A stretch of DNA of 64,000 nt from Clavelina lepadiformis (GCF_947623445.1 NC_135245.1:441501-505500), one strand, 5' to 3'; shown: positions 49,063 through 61,933, numbered from the stretch's first letter. Translations and numbers: made by a program. Notes: generated by a model from the sequence alone, not told the origin.

Positions 49063-51186
49063 ATGAAGGTTATATGCGCTGGCTTTCCAAAGACTGGAAC
49101 CAAGACAATGCAAGTTGTATTGAAAGAGTTAGGCTACGACGTGTACGATTTTATGGAGAATTACATATACTTGGGCAAAGAATGGATGAAAATATTCAAA
49201 TATGACGTAACTACAGAAGATTTTCGTAGAATATTCGAGAATGTGGACGCGGTTACAGATGCGCCAGCTTGTCATTTCTGGGATGAAATACACAAAGCTT
49301 TCCCTGATGCAAAAGTGAGATTGTTGGTTATAAATTTTAGTGCGATATGTTACAATTAATTGTCCAGACTGCGATTTTGGTAAAGTTTGGTTTTTGGTAT
49401 TCGGTGTCTAAGCCGAGGGGCATCTCTTAATCAAGCTGTAGCTGCTGTACTTCAATATAAACACAGTAAGGCGCTGAAAATATATTTCATACGTTTCAAG
49501 CGATCCAACATGTAATCCAAATACACGTTTTAAGTGCACGCAAAATAGGCCTATGTGCTGAATTGCTGAGCATGCTAGAATGTCAAAGAAGATAACAAAA
49601 TTATGCCGTCGCTTCCAATATTTTCAGTTCTGAGTGCGGTGTAGTGTGGAAATCAATCACAGCAATAAACTGAAAGTTTTAAATCTGTTTTGGGGTAGCC
49701 TGTCCGACTCAAACAGGATGTTCGAAACAAGTAGGTTCCAGAAGCATGCGGTAATGTTTCCAGAATACAGAATACATACATTACATTCCAGGATATATTT
49801 CAAAGTTAAAGCATGCTAAGGTTCTCGAAATTTCGTGTGAAATCTGGTAGTTTCTAGTAAAACACAATAGCCCATACAACATTCATTCGTGTCTCGGAGG
49901 CCTGAAAATTTTTTTTCTTGAATTACAGTTTACTCCATCGTCACAATAACTGTAGGCCTAAATGTCTTGTTCTCATCATGGAGCAAAAGCGGACATTTAA
50001 CCATCTTTCTTAGATAATCTTAACAACTAGAGATGAAGAATCCTGGCTGAGAAGCTGGGATAACCAATTAACCACCAACTCTCAACCGATGCTCCGTTTA
50101 CTACGTGTTATGTCACCAACATTGTTTCGTCTAAACGCCTTTGCAAAACTTATAAGTAAGACCTATACGCAATAGTACTGGTTGAATGGGGCATCTTGAT
50201 GCTGTATTTGTTGAACGAATGTTGGCTGTTTTTGTTATGAAGTAGGCCTACTCTATACTAATTACGTAATATACCTGACAATGTAACTTATAACAATTTA
50301 GGCCAAATATTGGGATCAAAACTGGAAGAACACTGGTTCAAACCAAATACATACAACAAGTTGCTTGCCAGAATGTCGTTTAGAAGACACAACGCTCATG
50401 TCCTGCTGGTATATTTTGGGTTGTATATCACAGTAATTTAGTTGGATAAAAATTTCAGAACAATTTGAAATATACGTACAAGTATAGCTTAGCCCTTGTC
50501 TGAAATAATCCTAATCCGAAATAAGCATTTCCTAGAACGCTCCCAGGGACAAATTGCTGGTGTACAACGTCAAAAAAGGTTGGGAACCTCTATGTAAATT
50601 CCGCGGAGTTGATGTTCCTTCCAGACCATTCTCTAATAGAAACGTGAGAGGAAATATAATCGAAGAAATGAAGGTGTGACGATAAGTAGATATTATATTA
50701 CGGAAATCGGCATAGCAAAGCATTGCGTTACGTAATCGATTACTTCCTGCTTATCGTATTAAGTGGTGACAAAAATGTCGTGCATGCCTATATTGCGAGT
50801 GTTATTATTCAAAGCTGTTCAATGTGTTACTGTCTACTAAGTCAACCGTAGAAAGTGGTCGACTTTATTATGTAGCTGTCCCAATGTTTTATCTGGATGT
50901 ATTCGTTCAAAGAAGCTTCAATATAATCAGTAGGCCTATATACAGTTGTTATGCTTGTGTAACAATTGTGAGACTCATATATCATCGAGAGCAATAAACA
51001 ATTCCACGGACAAACATTGTAATTGAAGTGGTCGCCCTTACAGGTTAAGGTACGACAAACAACCACTTCATTACAATGGCAAAGGATCCAGTCATGATTC
51101 GCGGACAACTAGAATTTCTGTTTTCTTTAACAGCTCTCGCTGTTTCTTGCGCATACGGCATTTATAGAACAGTGAGTTATGTTTGA
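49063..51186 (+). CDS. P-loop sulfotransferase-like protein, unit A
   Basis: Exons 49063-49314, 50014-50155, 50302-50408, 50536-50673 and 51085-51186 close in phase to 246 residues. The start MKVICAGFPKTGTKTMQ is a P-loop/PAPS-binding motif of the Sulfotransfer_4-like family. It is followed by ELGYDVYDFME, the FWDEIHKAFPDAK block, TTRDEESWLRSWD, MSFRRHNAHVLL, LLVYNVKKGWEPLCKF and a C-terminal hydrophobic segment (FLFSLTALAVSCAYGIYRTV) suggesting a membrane anchor. Unlike units B-E, the last coding block is split: ATGAAG, a GTGTGA donor, 411 bases, then a CAAAG acceptor and GATCCAGTC. Without that splice the protein stops at 50676 and loses its tail. RGVDVPSRPFSNRN differs slightly from the array consensus. 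The substrate is unknown. Confidence 0.8.
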
Positions 51187-52491
51187 GGCTAAAAAATATT
51201 TATCAGTCAACTCAGTGAAACCAAAAATGCAGTTGTCAAAGATCAAAGTGCAGTTTAAATAGAGGAGAGTAGATGATAATTGATAAGTACGTTTAGTTTT
51301 CAATGTTAAAAATGTTTATATCTTAGTAAAACCAAGATTCATAACCAGTCTATTGTCGTCTTATGAAAATTTGAACTAAGATGTGGAGAATTGAACAAGT
51401 TCAGGCGAAAGATGAGGAAAAAATTTGAACATTAGAATGTTTTTTGTAAAAAAGCTGACCTTTATTTTTAAATCTGATACTTTTACCTTAAAATTGAAAC
51501 AGCATATTTTAAGCCAAACACTTCAAAAAGACTGAATATGAAGGAAAGAGAAAATTTTATTGTTATTCAAGAATTATTACAAGTTCACAATTGCATGAAA
51601 CGAAGATTTGTATAAATATGATGATATATGAACAAAATGTGTAATTAAAGGATTCATGCAAGAATCTTCAACTAAGTTTGTATCGTTGTGTTAAGAAAAA
51701 ATTAACCACTACTTCTACCATTATTCTGGAGACGCATCACTGCACAATGGTGACTTGGTGTGAACTTCAAACCGGCTCTTTGATGACGTCAGACGACCTG
51801 AAGATATCAATATAATGCACAAGTCGAGCGAGATTGATTTTTCGTGCAGCCATCGTGATCGATAAACGAGTTTTATGGAATATAATTCGCCGCATTGTTA
51901 TCGAATAGTTGTCGCCATCGGCAAGTGTACCGAGCGATAAAATATAATATTACTTAAAATATCGACTGAATGATTTAAAATTGAAACATTTCAAAACGTT
52001 GGCAGCGCAGCAAGAGGCCGGAGACAGTTAAAGGCAGAATGTTGAATCACAGAGGGCACAGACCATATAGAAATAGGTATAACTATAAGAAGCTCGTGAG
52101 TAGCAAAGGTCATTGGCCAACCACTTTGTTTGCTTGCGGCCCGAATAAATTTGTGACGTCAAATTCCATTACATGGAAATACTGGATAAATGGATACTTT
52201 GTCATAATGGAAGGTTGCATTGTTTTGAAGAATATTAAGTTTGAAGAGGTGTACTTTAACTTGATTGGATATGTAGTGCATGTGCTTGAAATCATTTCTC
52301 TTCTCAAGCATCACTGCGCAGAGTAAGTTTGCGGTTGGGTAAATATTAACCCAGTGCCGCTCATTTCGTTCTGTTTGTACTTGATTTGGTTCGTGCGCAG
52401 AATGCACGCTATTGTGTTGCATGAATAAGTAAGTAAGAAGTTCTAAAGCAAACTGTTTCAGCGAAGTTGTCAGGCAGTCAGATCAGATATC
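51187..52491. other. Upstream region of unit B with an exon-4 tail relic
   Basis: Around 52148-52185, TTTGTGACGTCAAATTCCATTACATGG matches the exon-4 end of units B-D (GTGACGTCAAAYYCCATGACGTGG). A former unit may therefore have stood here. The 95-codon frame at 52039-52326 spans this relic and is not considered a gene. Confidence 0.45.
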
Positions 52492-53561
52492 ATGAAGGTT
52501 ATTTACGCGGGATTTTCAAAGACCGGCACCAAGTCGATGCAAGCTGCGTTGACCGAGTTAGGCTACAATGTTTATGACTTCTTGGAGCAATACAAATACC
52601 AGGGCAAGGAATGGATGAAAATATTCAAACATGGAGGAACAACTGAAGATTTTCGTCGCATGTTTGAGAATGTGGACGCGGTGACAGATATGCCAGCTTG
52701 TTATTTCTGGGATGAAATCCACAAAGCTTTCCCTGATGCAAAGGTGACTTGTAGAAACATAATTATCATTGTTTTAACTATTTGTTTCTTGAATCAAAAA
52801 GAAATTTTTTTTCTTAGATAGTCTTTTCAATTCGCGATGAAGAATCTTGGGTAAAAAGCATGACAAACAGATCTACGAGAACACCAGACCAATTGTGAGA
52901 ATTCTGCGAATATTGTCACCGACTATGTGGCAACTGGTTCGTTACGGAAATCAGATGAGTGAGATACCTCCAGACAATGCCTGACGTCATGCGCATTACT
53001 TTATTTTTCATCATTTCGTCTTGTGTAAAGGTTGGGCGGTGTTTGGAACTATACCGCATGTTCCACTCTTTGGACGGGGCAAGATGAACGAAACAGCTGT
53101 CAGAATGACTTACAGGAGACACAACGCTCATGTGCTCCAGGTTGGTTTGACCAATAATGTCACATCACATCACATCATGATAAAGTCAACAACAGCCTTT
53201 GTGATTGAAGTAAAGCAGTTAGCATCAAATGTCTGTTGACGCTTATTTTCTTGATATTCAGAACGCTCCCAGAGACAAATTGCTGGTGTACAACGTCAAA
53301 GAAGGTTGGGAACCTCTGTGTAAATTCCTCGGAGTTGACGTTCCTTCCAAACCATTTCCTCATAGAAACGTGAGAGGAAATATTATGCAGGAGATGCTTG
53401 AGAAAGATCCGCTATTTATTCGTGGACAACGCGAAGTTATGATTTCTATGGCCACATTGTTAGCTTTGTTTTCTTACGGCTCGTATAGATTGGTGACGTC
53501 AAACTCCATGACGTGGTTAGGTCGTTTTCATAGTTTCTTGACCGCTTTTACTTTATCATAG
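52492..53561 (+). pseudogene. Sulfotransferase-like unit B, one-base frameshift
   Basis: Exons 52492-52743, 52818-52958, 53031-53140 and 53262-53561. Exon 2 is 141 bp against 142 bp in units A, C and E. Alignment with unit C places a one-base loss near 52860 (AAAAGCATGACAAACAG against AAAAGCTTTAACAAACAG), after which the frame meets TGA. Exons 1, 3 and 4 stay open and are very close to unit C (MKVIYAGFSKTGTKSMQAAL; MTYRRHNAHVLQ; membrane tail VMISMATLLALFSYGSY). Either a young pseudogene or a base-call error; the otherwise intact code leaves both open. Confidence 0.75.
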
Positions 53562-54697
53562 CAGACGCTGTGTATTGAGTTAAGGAGCATAAATCGCTGC
53601 AACGCCCTTTATCAACTCAATTTGTATCGTTAGATAAATTGGTATAGAATGATGAGGTCAAATCCCTTGACATAAGTTGCCTTTTTTTTGACATAACAAC
53701 CAGAAATAGTTTGTTTGACCCACAGCTGGCATCAAGCAAACTGCACATGCACCCCCAGTGAAATACCAATTACAAAACATAGGTTCTTACTAAATATAAT
53801 TCGCCTCAATTTTATCCTTTTGTTGTCAACAACTGTACAGAGAGGAAAATACAATGCTCTATTAACTGACAGATTTAAAATCGAAACTTAACAACCCAGT
53901 CAAGTGAGCAAGAAATCGAAAACAATGCGGCCGTTAAACAAGGCACAATGCTGGACCATACAGAACACACAGCTGACGTTATAAGGTCAACATAAGCGAT
54001 GCAGCTGCACTGGGCCGCGCGTTGCTTAACAGAAAAACAAATAGAAAATTAGCAGCTCTTGTTTTGCTCGAATCACAGCGTTATTTCTCTATTTTATTCT
54101 CGAAGGAAAATGTTTTAACGAAAGCATATGACAAAGCAAAGCTCTGATAGGATCTGATTTGCAGATTTGGTACTTGGTTTACATTCTTATCATTCTTATT
54201 ATCAAATAAAGTTATTTAAAATCGACAAAAGGCCTCGCACTAAGGCAGGCCTAAACACCCAGACAATGCAGGAGATGAAAAGCTCAGAAGCAGCAAAGGT
54301 CGGCAAATCGGCTTTGGCAAACACTTCGCTTGAATAGATATGTGTGACGTCATACCCCATGACGTGTTTAAAGGATTTTTATAACCATGTGAGCACATTT
54401 ACCTTTGGTGGCATAGAAGTCCTTTGCGTTTAAAATATAATTTTCAATACTTGTGTTTGAGTCGGGTTTGAATGACTTCTGTAGTTTTAATATCATCGAA
54501 ATCAATTATTTCGTCGCGCATCACTGCACAGAGTAACTTTGTAGTTAAGTAAATATTTGCAATGTGCCGCCAAACCCAATCTTTTAGCATTTGAAGCAGT
54601 TTGTGCGTATAACTTACATTGTTGTGTTAAGTAAAGAAGTGGGCAAAAGGTTTTGAAGCAAACTGTTTCAGCAAAGTTGTCAGTGAGTTAAAACATC
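53562..54697. other. Upstream region of unit C
   Basis: Parallels the region before unit B. GTGTGACGTCATACCCCATGACGTG near 54342 is another exon-4 tail relic. AAACTGTTTCAGC just before the start codon is shared with unit B. No other gene. Confidence 0.45.
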
Positions 54698-55811
54698 ATG
54701 AAGGTCATTTATGCTGGATTTTCAAAGACCGGCACCAAGTCAATGCAAGCTGCGTTGACCGAGTTAGGCTACAATGTTTATGACTTTATGGAGCAATACA
54801 AATACCAGGGCAAGGAATGGATGAAAATATTCAAACATGGAGGAACAACTGAAGATTTTCGTCGAATGTTCGAGAATGTGGACGCGGTGACAGATGCACC
54901 TGCTTGTTATTTCTGGGATGAAATCCACAAAGCTTTCCCTGATGCAAAGGTAACTTGTAGAAACATAATTAAATGTGAAAAGGATTAAATTAAAACCGTT
55001 GTTTTACCTACCGGTAATTCTTAGTTCATCAATCAAGAAAAACTTCTTTTTCCTAGATCGTCTTCTCAATTCGCGATGAAGAATCTTGGATGAAAAGCTT
55101 TAACAAACAGATGTTTGAGAACACCAGACCGATTTTTAGACTTTTGCGTTTCTTGTCACCGACTATGTGGCAATTGGCTAGTTACGGAGATCTGATAGGT
55201 AATTAGGTAATATACTTTTAACATGTCTACATTGCATAACATGGTGTATATTACGTGGCCGGTTTGTTATCGCCTTTTTATTGTTTTAAGGCTTGGTGCT
55301 TTTTGGAGTCGTTCCCCAAATTGTGTTGTTTAGACGAGCCAAGATGAACGAAACCGCTGCCAGAATGACTTACAGGAGACACAACGCTCATGTGCTCCAG
55401 GTTGTTCAACTTATGACGTCTCATCGCAATAATAAAATTTGACGTCATGATTACAGCAAAGCAGTAGGCCTAAGTACAAATCGTATCGACTTTTATTTTA
55501 TTTATGTTCAGAACGCTCCCAAGGACAAATTGCTGGTGTACAACGTCAAAGAAGGTTGGGAACCTCTGTGCAAATTCCTCGGAGTTGATGTTCCTTCCAA
55601 ACCATTCCCTCATAGAAACGTGAGAGGAAATATTTTGCAGGAGATGCTCGAGAAAGATCCGATATTTGTTCGCGGACAACGCGAAGTTATGATTTCTATG
55701 GCCACATTGTTTGCTTTGTTTTCTTACGGCTCGTATAGATTTTTGACGTCAAATCCCATGACGTGGTTAGGTCGATTCTATTGCTCCTTGTCTGCATTAG
55801 TTTTGTCATAA
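54698..55811 (+). CDS. P-loop sulfotransferase-like protein, unit C (whole)
   Basis: Exons 54698-54949, 55057-55198, 55291-55400 and 55512-55811 join in phase to 267 residues. Features in order: MKVIYAGFSKTGTKSMQAAL (P-loop), LGYNVYDFMEQYKYQGKEW, DAVTDAPACYFWDEIHKAFP, IVFSIRDEESWMKSF, SPTMWQLASYGDL, ARMTYRRHNAHVLQ, KLLVYNVKEGWEPLCKFLGV and RNVRGN. A hydrophobic tail segment VMISMATLFALFSYGSYRFLT follows, then 20 polar/hydrophobic residues ending LSALVLS. The enzyme should transfer sulfate from PAPS if active; the tail suggests membrane attachment with a cytosolic or luminal catalytic part. AATAAA begins two bases after the stop. It is the best-preserved member of the longer-tailed B/C subtype. 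Confidence 0.88.
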
Positions 55812-58394
55812 AAATAAACGACACCGCTTAAAAAACCTCACTTATTGTCATCCTCTTAAATTCAGTTTGAATCGTTGTGTTAATTTAGATAGCTAATGAT
55901 TATATGATATAATAATGATGTAATAATATAATAATGGTTTAATATATGAACATAGTTATATAATTATTTTTGATACGTATAAGCTACATGTTATTACGAA
56001 TACTAAGCCTACCTACCAAGTAACAAAGTTGTCATGTAAAGCAGCATCACAATCAAATGTGAAGAGATTGATGCCCTAGAAAGAGTCTTTGGCGGATTTT
56101 TGGTTTCTTCATGTAACAAAGTGCGTGCCAACCTTGATATGGCCAAGTGACCTATAAAATTGTAATTTTAAGGATTAAGGTAAAATAAGGGACTGAGCTT
56201 AATATTAATATGTCGATGTTCCTGCAATTCTTGCATGTAAAGGCCTACCTGCTGTATCAGGAAAACCTGTGTTTGAAGTTAAATGCTTTTTAACGAAATT
56301 GTTACCTATCAATACTTAGGGCGCCGTCCAATCAATTCACAGCATTCTTTAACCACTGGAGTCTTTAAGGAATGAAATTTTGGCGCTAAAATCACGATTA
56401 GTTAGCCGTTGATATTACTGCCTTGGTATGGAATGTTTTTGCCCAGACGCTTTGCATGATGTGCGCATAAGATCTGTATCCAGGTCAATTTAAACGCAAA
56501 ATTACACAACGAAAGTGAAGTACTGTGTGTGCGGTGTGCCTATGTGTTCGGTGTGTCTATGTGTGCGGTGTGCCTATGTCAACCGCTGCAGTCTGGCTGA
56601 AACGCATTGAACCTGATCTGTGGTGAAAAGTGTGGCAGTTGCTGCAAAGACCCAATGCAGAAAGTTTATCAATGTACCATATATGACAAACTTTTAAACC
56701 GATTTTTAGTAGATTAACATCGTAACTCTCGCTTCGCACAGTTAATGGTGAAAAATAAAAAATACAATACAAAAAAGATTAAAGTTTTCCAATCTTTTTG
56801 CTGGCCCCATAGTTTTGTTGAAGTATTCTTTGTACCCCTATTTAATAAATCCTTGTTACATTAGTCATTAACAAGTGAACTTGTTACTTGCCCTTGAATT
56901 CTAATGTAGTACCCCAAGTGGTACGTCTACAAATACCCTTCATTAGGAACGTATAATTTAAACAGGCAAGACAAATGTTTTAAATGCCAATTTATATCAA
57001 ATAACCAAAAAGTTGGGGTGGCAATGCACTCTGAAGTTTGTGTCTCTGCCAGCTAAATTTCTTGTCAAACTGTCAATTTTTTTTTGTTTAGGTTGTGATT
57101 GTTGCGGATTTTTATTTTAAGGCAAAAGTAATTACTTGGATTTTGATTTCTGTTGGATATAATTAGGCTACATTTTAACTTTTTCATAATTATTCCGATA
57201 GACAACCCATATTCAGTGAAGCTAAAACACATTGCACTATGTGCGAATCGTTCTGTAAACTGTTTAGATGGAGGTTCTTGGAATTTCGTAGCATTCGGAT
57301 GTTCTAACTCTGATACACTTTACAGCCCTATCCATTGGAATAACACAAAATTGAGCAGTATTTAAAACTTTAATGGCCGCAAGATAAAAGTTCTCTGTGT
57401 GAAATGGATAAAGGAATTTCTCGATACAGAGTTGCCTCGCAAGTTCAACGTCCTCTTTTCAGGTCCCGCAGATATCGCACTGAGATGCTGGATATATATC
57501 TAGATAAATCACTATCACCTAGATAGCTGTTGCTACTTATTTAATGATAAGTAAGTATTTAATTGGTAGAGCTTATTGTCGGACTTTTGTTTCGTCAAAC
57601 TTTCGGCGATCAGTTAATCAGGATGAATTTCTGCAGAATCTTTTCTTGCATCACTCATTCATTTATCCACTTATAACGATTAAGTTGAGAAAAAACTCCT
57701 TGGAACAGTAATTGCCGCATTTGTTTGGTGCAAATGCAAGGGATAACGTACGAGTGAGATTTAAGGAAATGTTTGTATTCTTATTTGTTCGCACAAACTG
57801 ATATGAAGCGCGAATAAAGTGGTGGATTTGTTCAAAATTTGACGAACCACTTACTTCAGGGGAAAAAGAGAAAAATAATCACAGATATATACGAATAAAG
57901 ACAATGGCGCTGATTGTGATGTCATGAATTATTCAAGGCTACTCGACAACAGGTACGAAATACAAAGAGCCTTGTTAAGCATTGGAGCATGTGAAATGCA
58001 GACCTAGTAAACCTGGCCTGTTTATCCAAATCCATTAGCGAAGTTCGATACTTTCTTGAAGGTTTTTAGCAGAGTTGTAATGACTCGATTCACCTCTTCT
58101 GAAAGAATTAACCTGACTTGCGAGTCGAGGTTGATGACTTGCTGACAACTCTGGTTTTTAGACCGCTTTTTTATCCTTTGTATCTCAAATGATTTTTCGT
58201 TACGCGCGATTTGCAATTATCAATTACCAAATTAAAATGTCCAATTCAATTGTTCTGTAGAATTTATAAGTTTAAAAAACGAGAAAGGTTTTATTTGAAA
58301 AATTGAAATGCCCAAAAAATATTGAAGCTTTTTTTCGCCGTTTGTTGAAATATTTGTTTATCAATAAATTGAAGAAATAAAAGTGTTGCTCATG
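55812..58394. other. Intergenic in the sulfotransferase-like array
   Basis: AT-rich, with an ATAATAATG-rich patch near 55905-55945 and a short tandem repeat at 56523-56580. No gene recognised. Confidence 0.45.
56523..56580. repeat. Short tandem repeat, about 18-bp unit
   Basis: GTGTGCGGTGTGCCTATGT-like units repeated about three times with one or two changes. Confidence 0.7.
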
Positions 58395-58672
58395 GTTTGT
58401 ACAACGTCAAAGAAGGTTGGGAACCTCTGTGTAAATTCCTCGGAGTTGACGTTCCTTCCAAACCGTTCCCTCATAGAAACGTGAGAGGAAATATTTTGCA
58501 GGAGATGCTCAAGAAAGATCCGCTATTTATTCATGGACAACGTGAAGTTATGATTTCTATGGCCACACTGTTTGCTTTGTTTTCTTACGGTTCGTAAAGA
58601 TTTGTGACGTCAAATCCCATGATGTGGTTAGGACGTTTCCGTACTTCCTTGACCCTACCAGCCTCGTCGTAA
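58395..58672 (+). pseudogene. Sulfotransferase-like unit D, isolated exon 4
   Basis: Begins abruptly at GTACAACGTCAAAGAAGG, inside exon 4 of the other units, without the acceptor and first bases. Nearly identical to unit C through RNVRGNILQEML, then TAA at 58595-58597 replaces the Tyr codon after YGS. Homology continues past it to about 58672. No exons 1-3 were found within 2.5 kb upstream. Confidence 0.88.
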
Positions 58673-60601
58673 TAAAAGTTGTATTGCGTTAAGGACTAGA
58701 AATCGATGAAACGTGCTTCAAGTTTGAACCGTTGTGTTTATAAAACTTGGGACTTGCAACCATTATTCTGGTCACGCTTCATTGCACAATTATTGTCCAT
58801 TTTAGAATCGCGAATGAACAGAAAAAAACGTGAAAGGAAATGATAAAATGAAGTTTGCTTTGCTTTTTGGGGACATTTAAGTTTTCCACTGCAACTACGG
58901 GTATCTGTGATCGTCATCAAATCAAATTACAAAGTAACGGGAAAGCAAAACAAGACTTTCCTTAGTGACCAGAAAATGTGGTCGATTACACACAAATTTC
59001 ACCGCTCATAACGGTGAAGCGACTTTTACAGCATTATAGTTACAAAAAGCTTTTTGCTTGTCATGTCACAGCCAACGATGGTGCTGACCACGCCACATGA
59101 CTACACAGCACTGCGGGGATTTGAATCGTCGCTCACGGCAGCGTTGAATAAATAAACCGTGAAATTTGTGCACCAGCAATTGAACACCTTGGACGGGATA
59201 ATCTGGATGCGATGATGTTTGGTGGTGGTTTGTAGAATGACAAAGTTTTAATGGTTTTAACATGCAAAGCAAAATTCTTCTTGCAACATTTCAGCATTTA
59301 CTTATGTCTAAGTAAGTCCTTCTACTTATGATAGAAGAAATGTGCAAAATTGATTATGAAAGTTTAATTCAATATGTCTCATCAATCGAATAATATTAAC
59401 CCAATCTCAATAAACAAACACTTAAAAACGAGACATCTTTTCAATTTAAATGGTTCACATGACATCATAAACAGCAACTCAACAAACCACATATACTTTA
59501 TAGCTTATCATGTGACATATTTTGTAAAACAATGTTGTGTTTCCTGCGTTGAACTGAGTTTGTTGGACCTCGTTTTTACGTCATAACTCTGTTGGTTTGG
59601 CTTCGAACTTTCGTTATGGTCGTTGCTCGTGATTCGCGGCAATCAATTTCGAAGCTTACTTCTCTTCTTAAAGGAAGATTCTGTTTCATCATTTATTGCC
59701 AAGATCGTGATTTAATTTTGAATCCTATCTTTTACGCTTTAAAAAGGACGTGATGCCCATTCCGAAGCATGTCAATTACTTCCTTTAAGATATAAATCTG
59801 TCTATTTCTGCACAATCGCGCACAATGCATTTTGTAACTTTTGAATTGTATGAAATAGTGAGAAAGGGCGAGAAGTAGAACGTTAAGCGCTTCCCAGGAT
59901 TGTTACAAAGTGACCGTCACGAACGTAAAATATCGAGTTCATGCAAAAACATGTAAAACTTTAAATCTGTGGGATTTTTACTCCGGTTTATAAAGTTTAA
60001 CTTTCTCGACTAGGAGCGATGATTTCAAACGTCGTGGTGATGACAGATTGTGATGTTAACAACCCACCAATTATAGACGAATATAATACGCCAAATAATT
60101 CGTAGTTGCGTTGCAGACTGGACGTGATTTGCGCGCTTCGAGAATCGCTACAGACGCGTGTTGCTTCTCGCTGATGAGCGACAGCCAACAACGTGGTAAT
60201 CGCTGACATTTGTCACACAAGACATGTGACGCGTGCCAAGTCGCAAACGTCGTAACACAAACGCCTGACGCAATCAAAGCATAAAAGGAAACTTTGCTCT
60301 TTCATCGACGAAGGCGACCATTACAATAAAATGCTTGCAAGCTAAGCACAGTAGCGGGTAATCATCAATTAAGTCTTTTAGATCTATTTGTGCAAAGTAT
60401 TTTTCTTGGAAAACTAAGGAGATCATTTTATTCGTAAAAGAAAACGTTCTAGTTACAACGACCGAAAATCTGTTTTGTTTGAAACGGTTAGTCAAGGTCA
60501 ATGTTACAATGGCGGCAAGTTCCACAAACGGATAAAATTAGTTAATTAAAAGACTGTGTTTAGGTCGACTCCGACGCTCAGAAAAGAGAAAATACTGTAT
60601 A
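58673..60601. other. Spacer and upstream region of unit E
   Basis: No coding exon seen. Just before the gene, CGTCGTAACACAAACGCCTGACG (60248-60270) is echoed upstream of unit F (CGTCATAACAGAAACGCCGGACG, 63324-63346), so upstream DNA was duplicated with the genes. An ATAAAAGG near 60281 is a possible TATA-like site. Confidence 0.45.
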
Positions 60602-61933
60602 ATGAAAGTTATATGCGCTGGGTTTTCCAAGACCGGCACCAAGACCATGCAAGCGGCATTGAAGGAGCTGGGCTACGATGTCTACGATTTTATGGAGCAA
60701 TACAAATATCTGGGCAATGATTGGATGAAAATATTTGGTCATGGTGGAACTACAGAAGATTTTTTTCGAATGTTTGAGAATGTGGACGCGGTGACAGATG
60801 TTCCAGCTTGTTGCTTCTGGGATGAAATCCACAAAGCTTTCCCTGATGCAAAGGTGAGTGAACTTGTTATATGAGTCATATTCGATGTGTAAAGTTAACT
60901 TTCAAGCAACTTGCAAAGTTGAAACAGATTGAATCGTTGTACTTGTCTCGTGCAATAAATTACAATCAACCACAATTACAATCTCAGCCTTTAAATTTCT
61001 AACCAAGCTGTACCTCAAAGTTTTAAACGCAGAGTAAGTTCGTGTTGCACAAAACCGAAATGGTTTTCGGAGAAAAATATCATCATTAATTTTAACTCAG
61101 CACGTAGAAACAATCTTTAGGTTGATAAGCGAGAGGTTGTTAATACGTTTGCGTTTCAGATAATTTTTACAACGAGAGACGAGCAAGCCTGGTTCAGGAG
61201 TTGGGATCACCAGTGGACCAGGAACACACAACCAATGTTCAGTGTCATGCGCCTTCTATCACCAACATTGTACCGTCTAAATAGTTTCATAGAACTTGTT
61301 GGTAACACCTATATGTTTAGCGTATCTATTATAGACATCACTTAAGTTGTGTTAAGTTAAATATACTGTATATTAGCCGAATTAATTATTTGTGTCTTAA
61401 ATGTATGTCGTGAGTAGCAATGTTACATACTGTCATATACGCAACAATATTTAGTTGAAGTGATGGGAGTGAAACAAAAGAAACATTGGCTTCAACCAAA
61501 CACATACAACAAGTTGCTTGCCAGAATGTCATTTAGAAGACACAACGCTCATGTCTTGCTGGTATTTTTTGTTGAATTTTAATTTATTCGATGCACAGTA
61601 GTTGAATTTACCATGGATAGAACAAGGAATTGGTTAAATTCTATCTTTAAGAAATTTCCGTCAAAGATGTATGTTGCTTAGAACGCTCCCACGGACAAAC
61701 TGCTGGTGTACAACGTCAAAGAAGGTTGGGAACCTCTGTGTAAATTCCTCGGAGTTGATGTTCCTTCCAAACCATTCCCTCATAGAAACGTGAGAGGAAG
61801 TATAGTAGAAGAAGCATTAGCAAAAGATCCGGTGTTGATCCGCGGACAGCGAGAATTTCTATTTACTGCAGCCGCTATTGCTGTTTTAGTCCCATTTGGC
61901 GTGTATAAAACAGTGAATTACTTTCGATCTTAG
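60602..61933 (+). CDS. P-loop sulfotransferase-like protein, unit E (whole)
   Basis: Exons 60602-60853, 61160-61301, 61455-61561 and 61682-61933 join in phase to 250 residues. MKVICAGFSKTGTKTMQAAL opens the protein. IIFTTRDEQAWFRSWDHQWTRN and SPTLYRLNSFIELV follow, then LQPNTYNKLLARMSFRRHNAHVLL, the shared YNVKEGWEPLCKFLGVDVP block and the tail FLFTAAAIAVLVPFGVYKTV, a likely single membrane anchor. Exon 3 (107 bp) and the tail match unit A rather than units B and C (110 bp), so A and E form one subtype. The first part of exon 4 is nearly identical in DNA to B, C and D. AATAAA follows at 61966. Confidence 0.88.

Noticed and set aside
52039-52326. 95-codon frame upstream of unit B
   Set aside because: Spans an exon-4 tail relic and shows no domain; probably chance.
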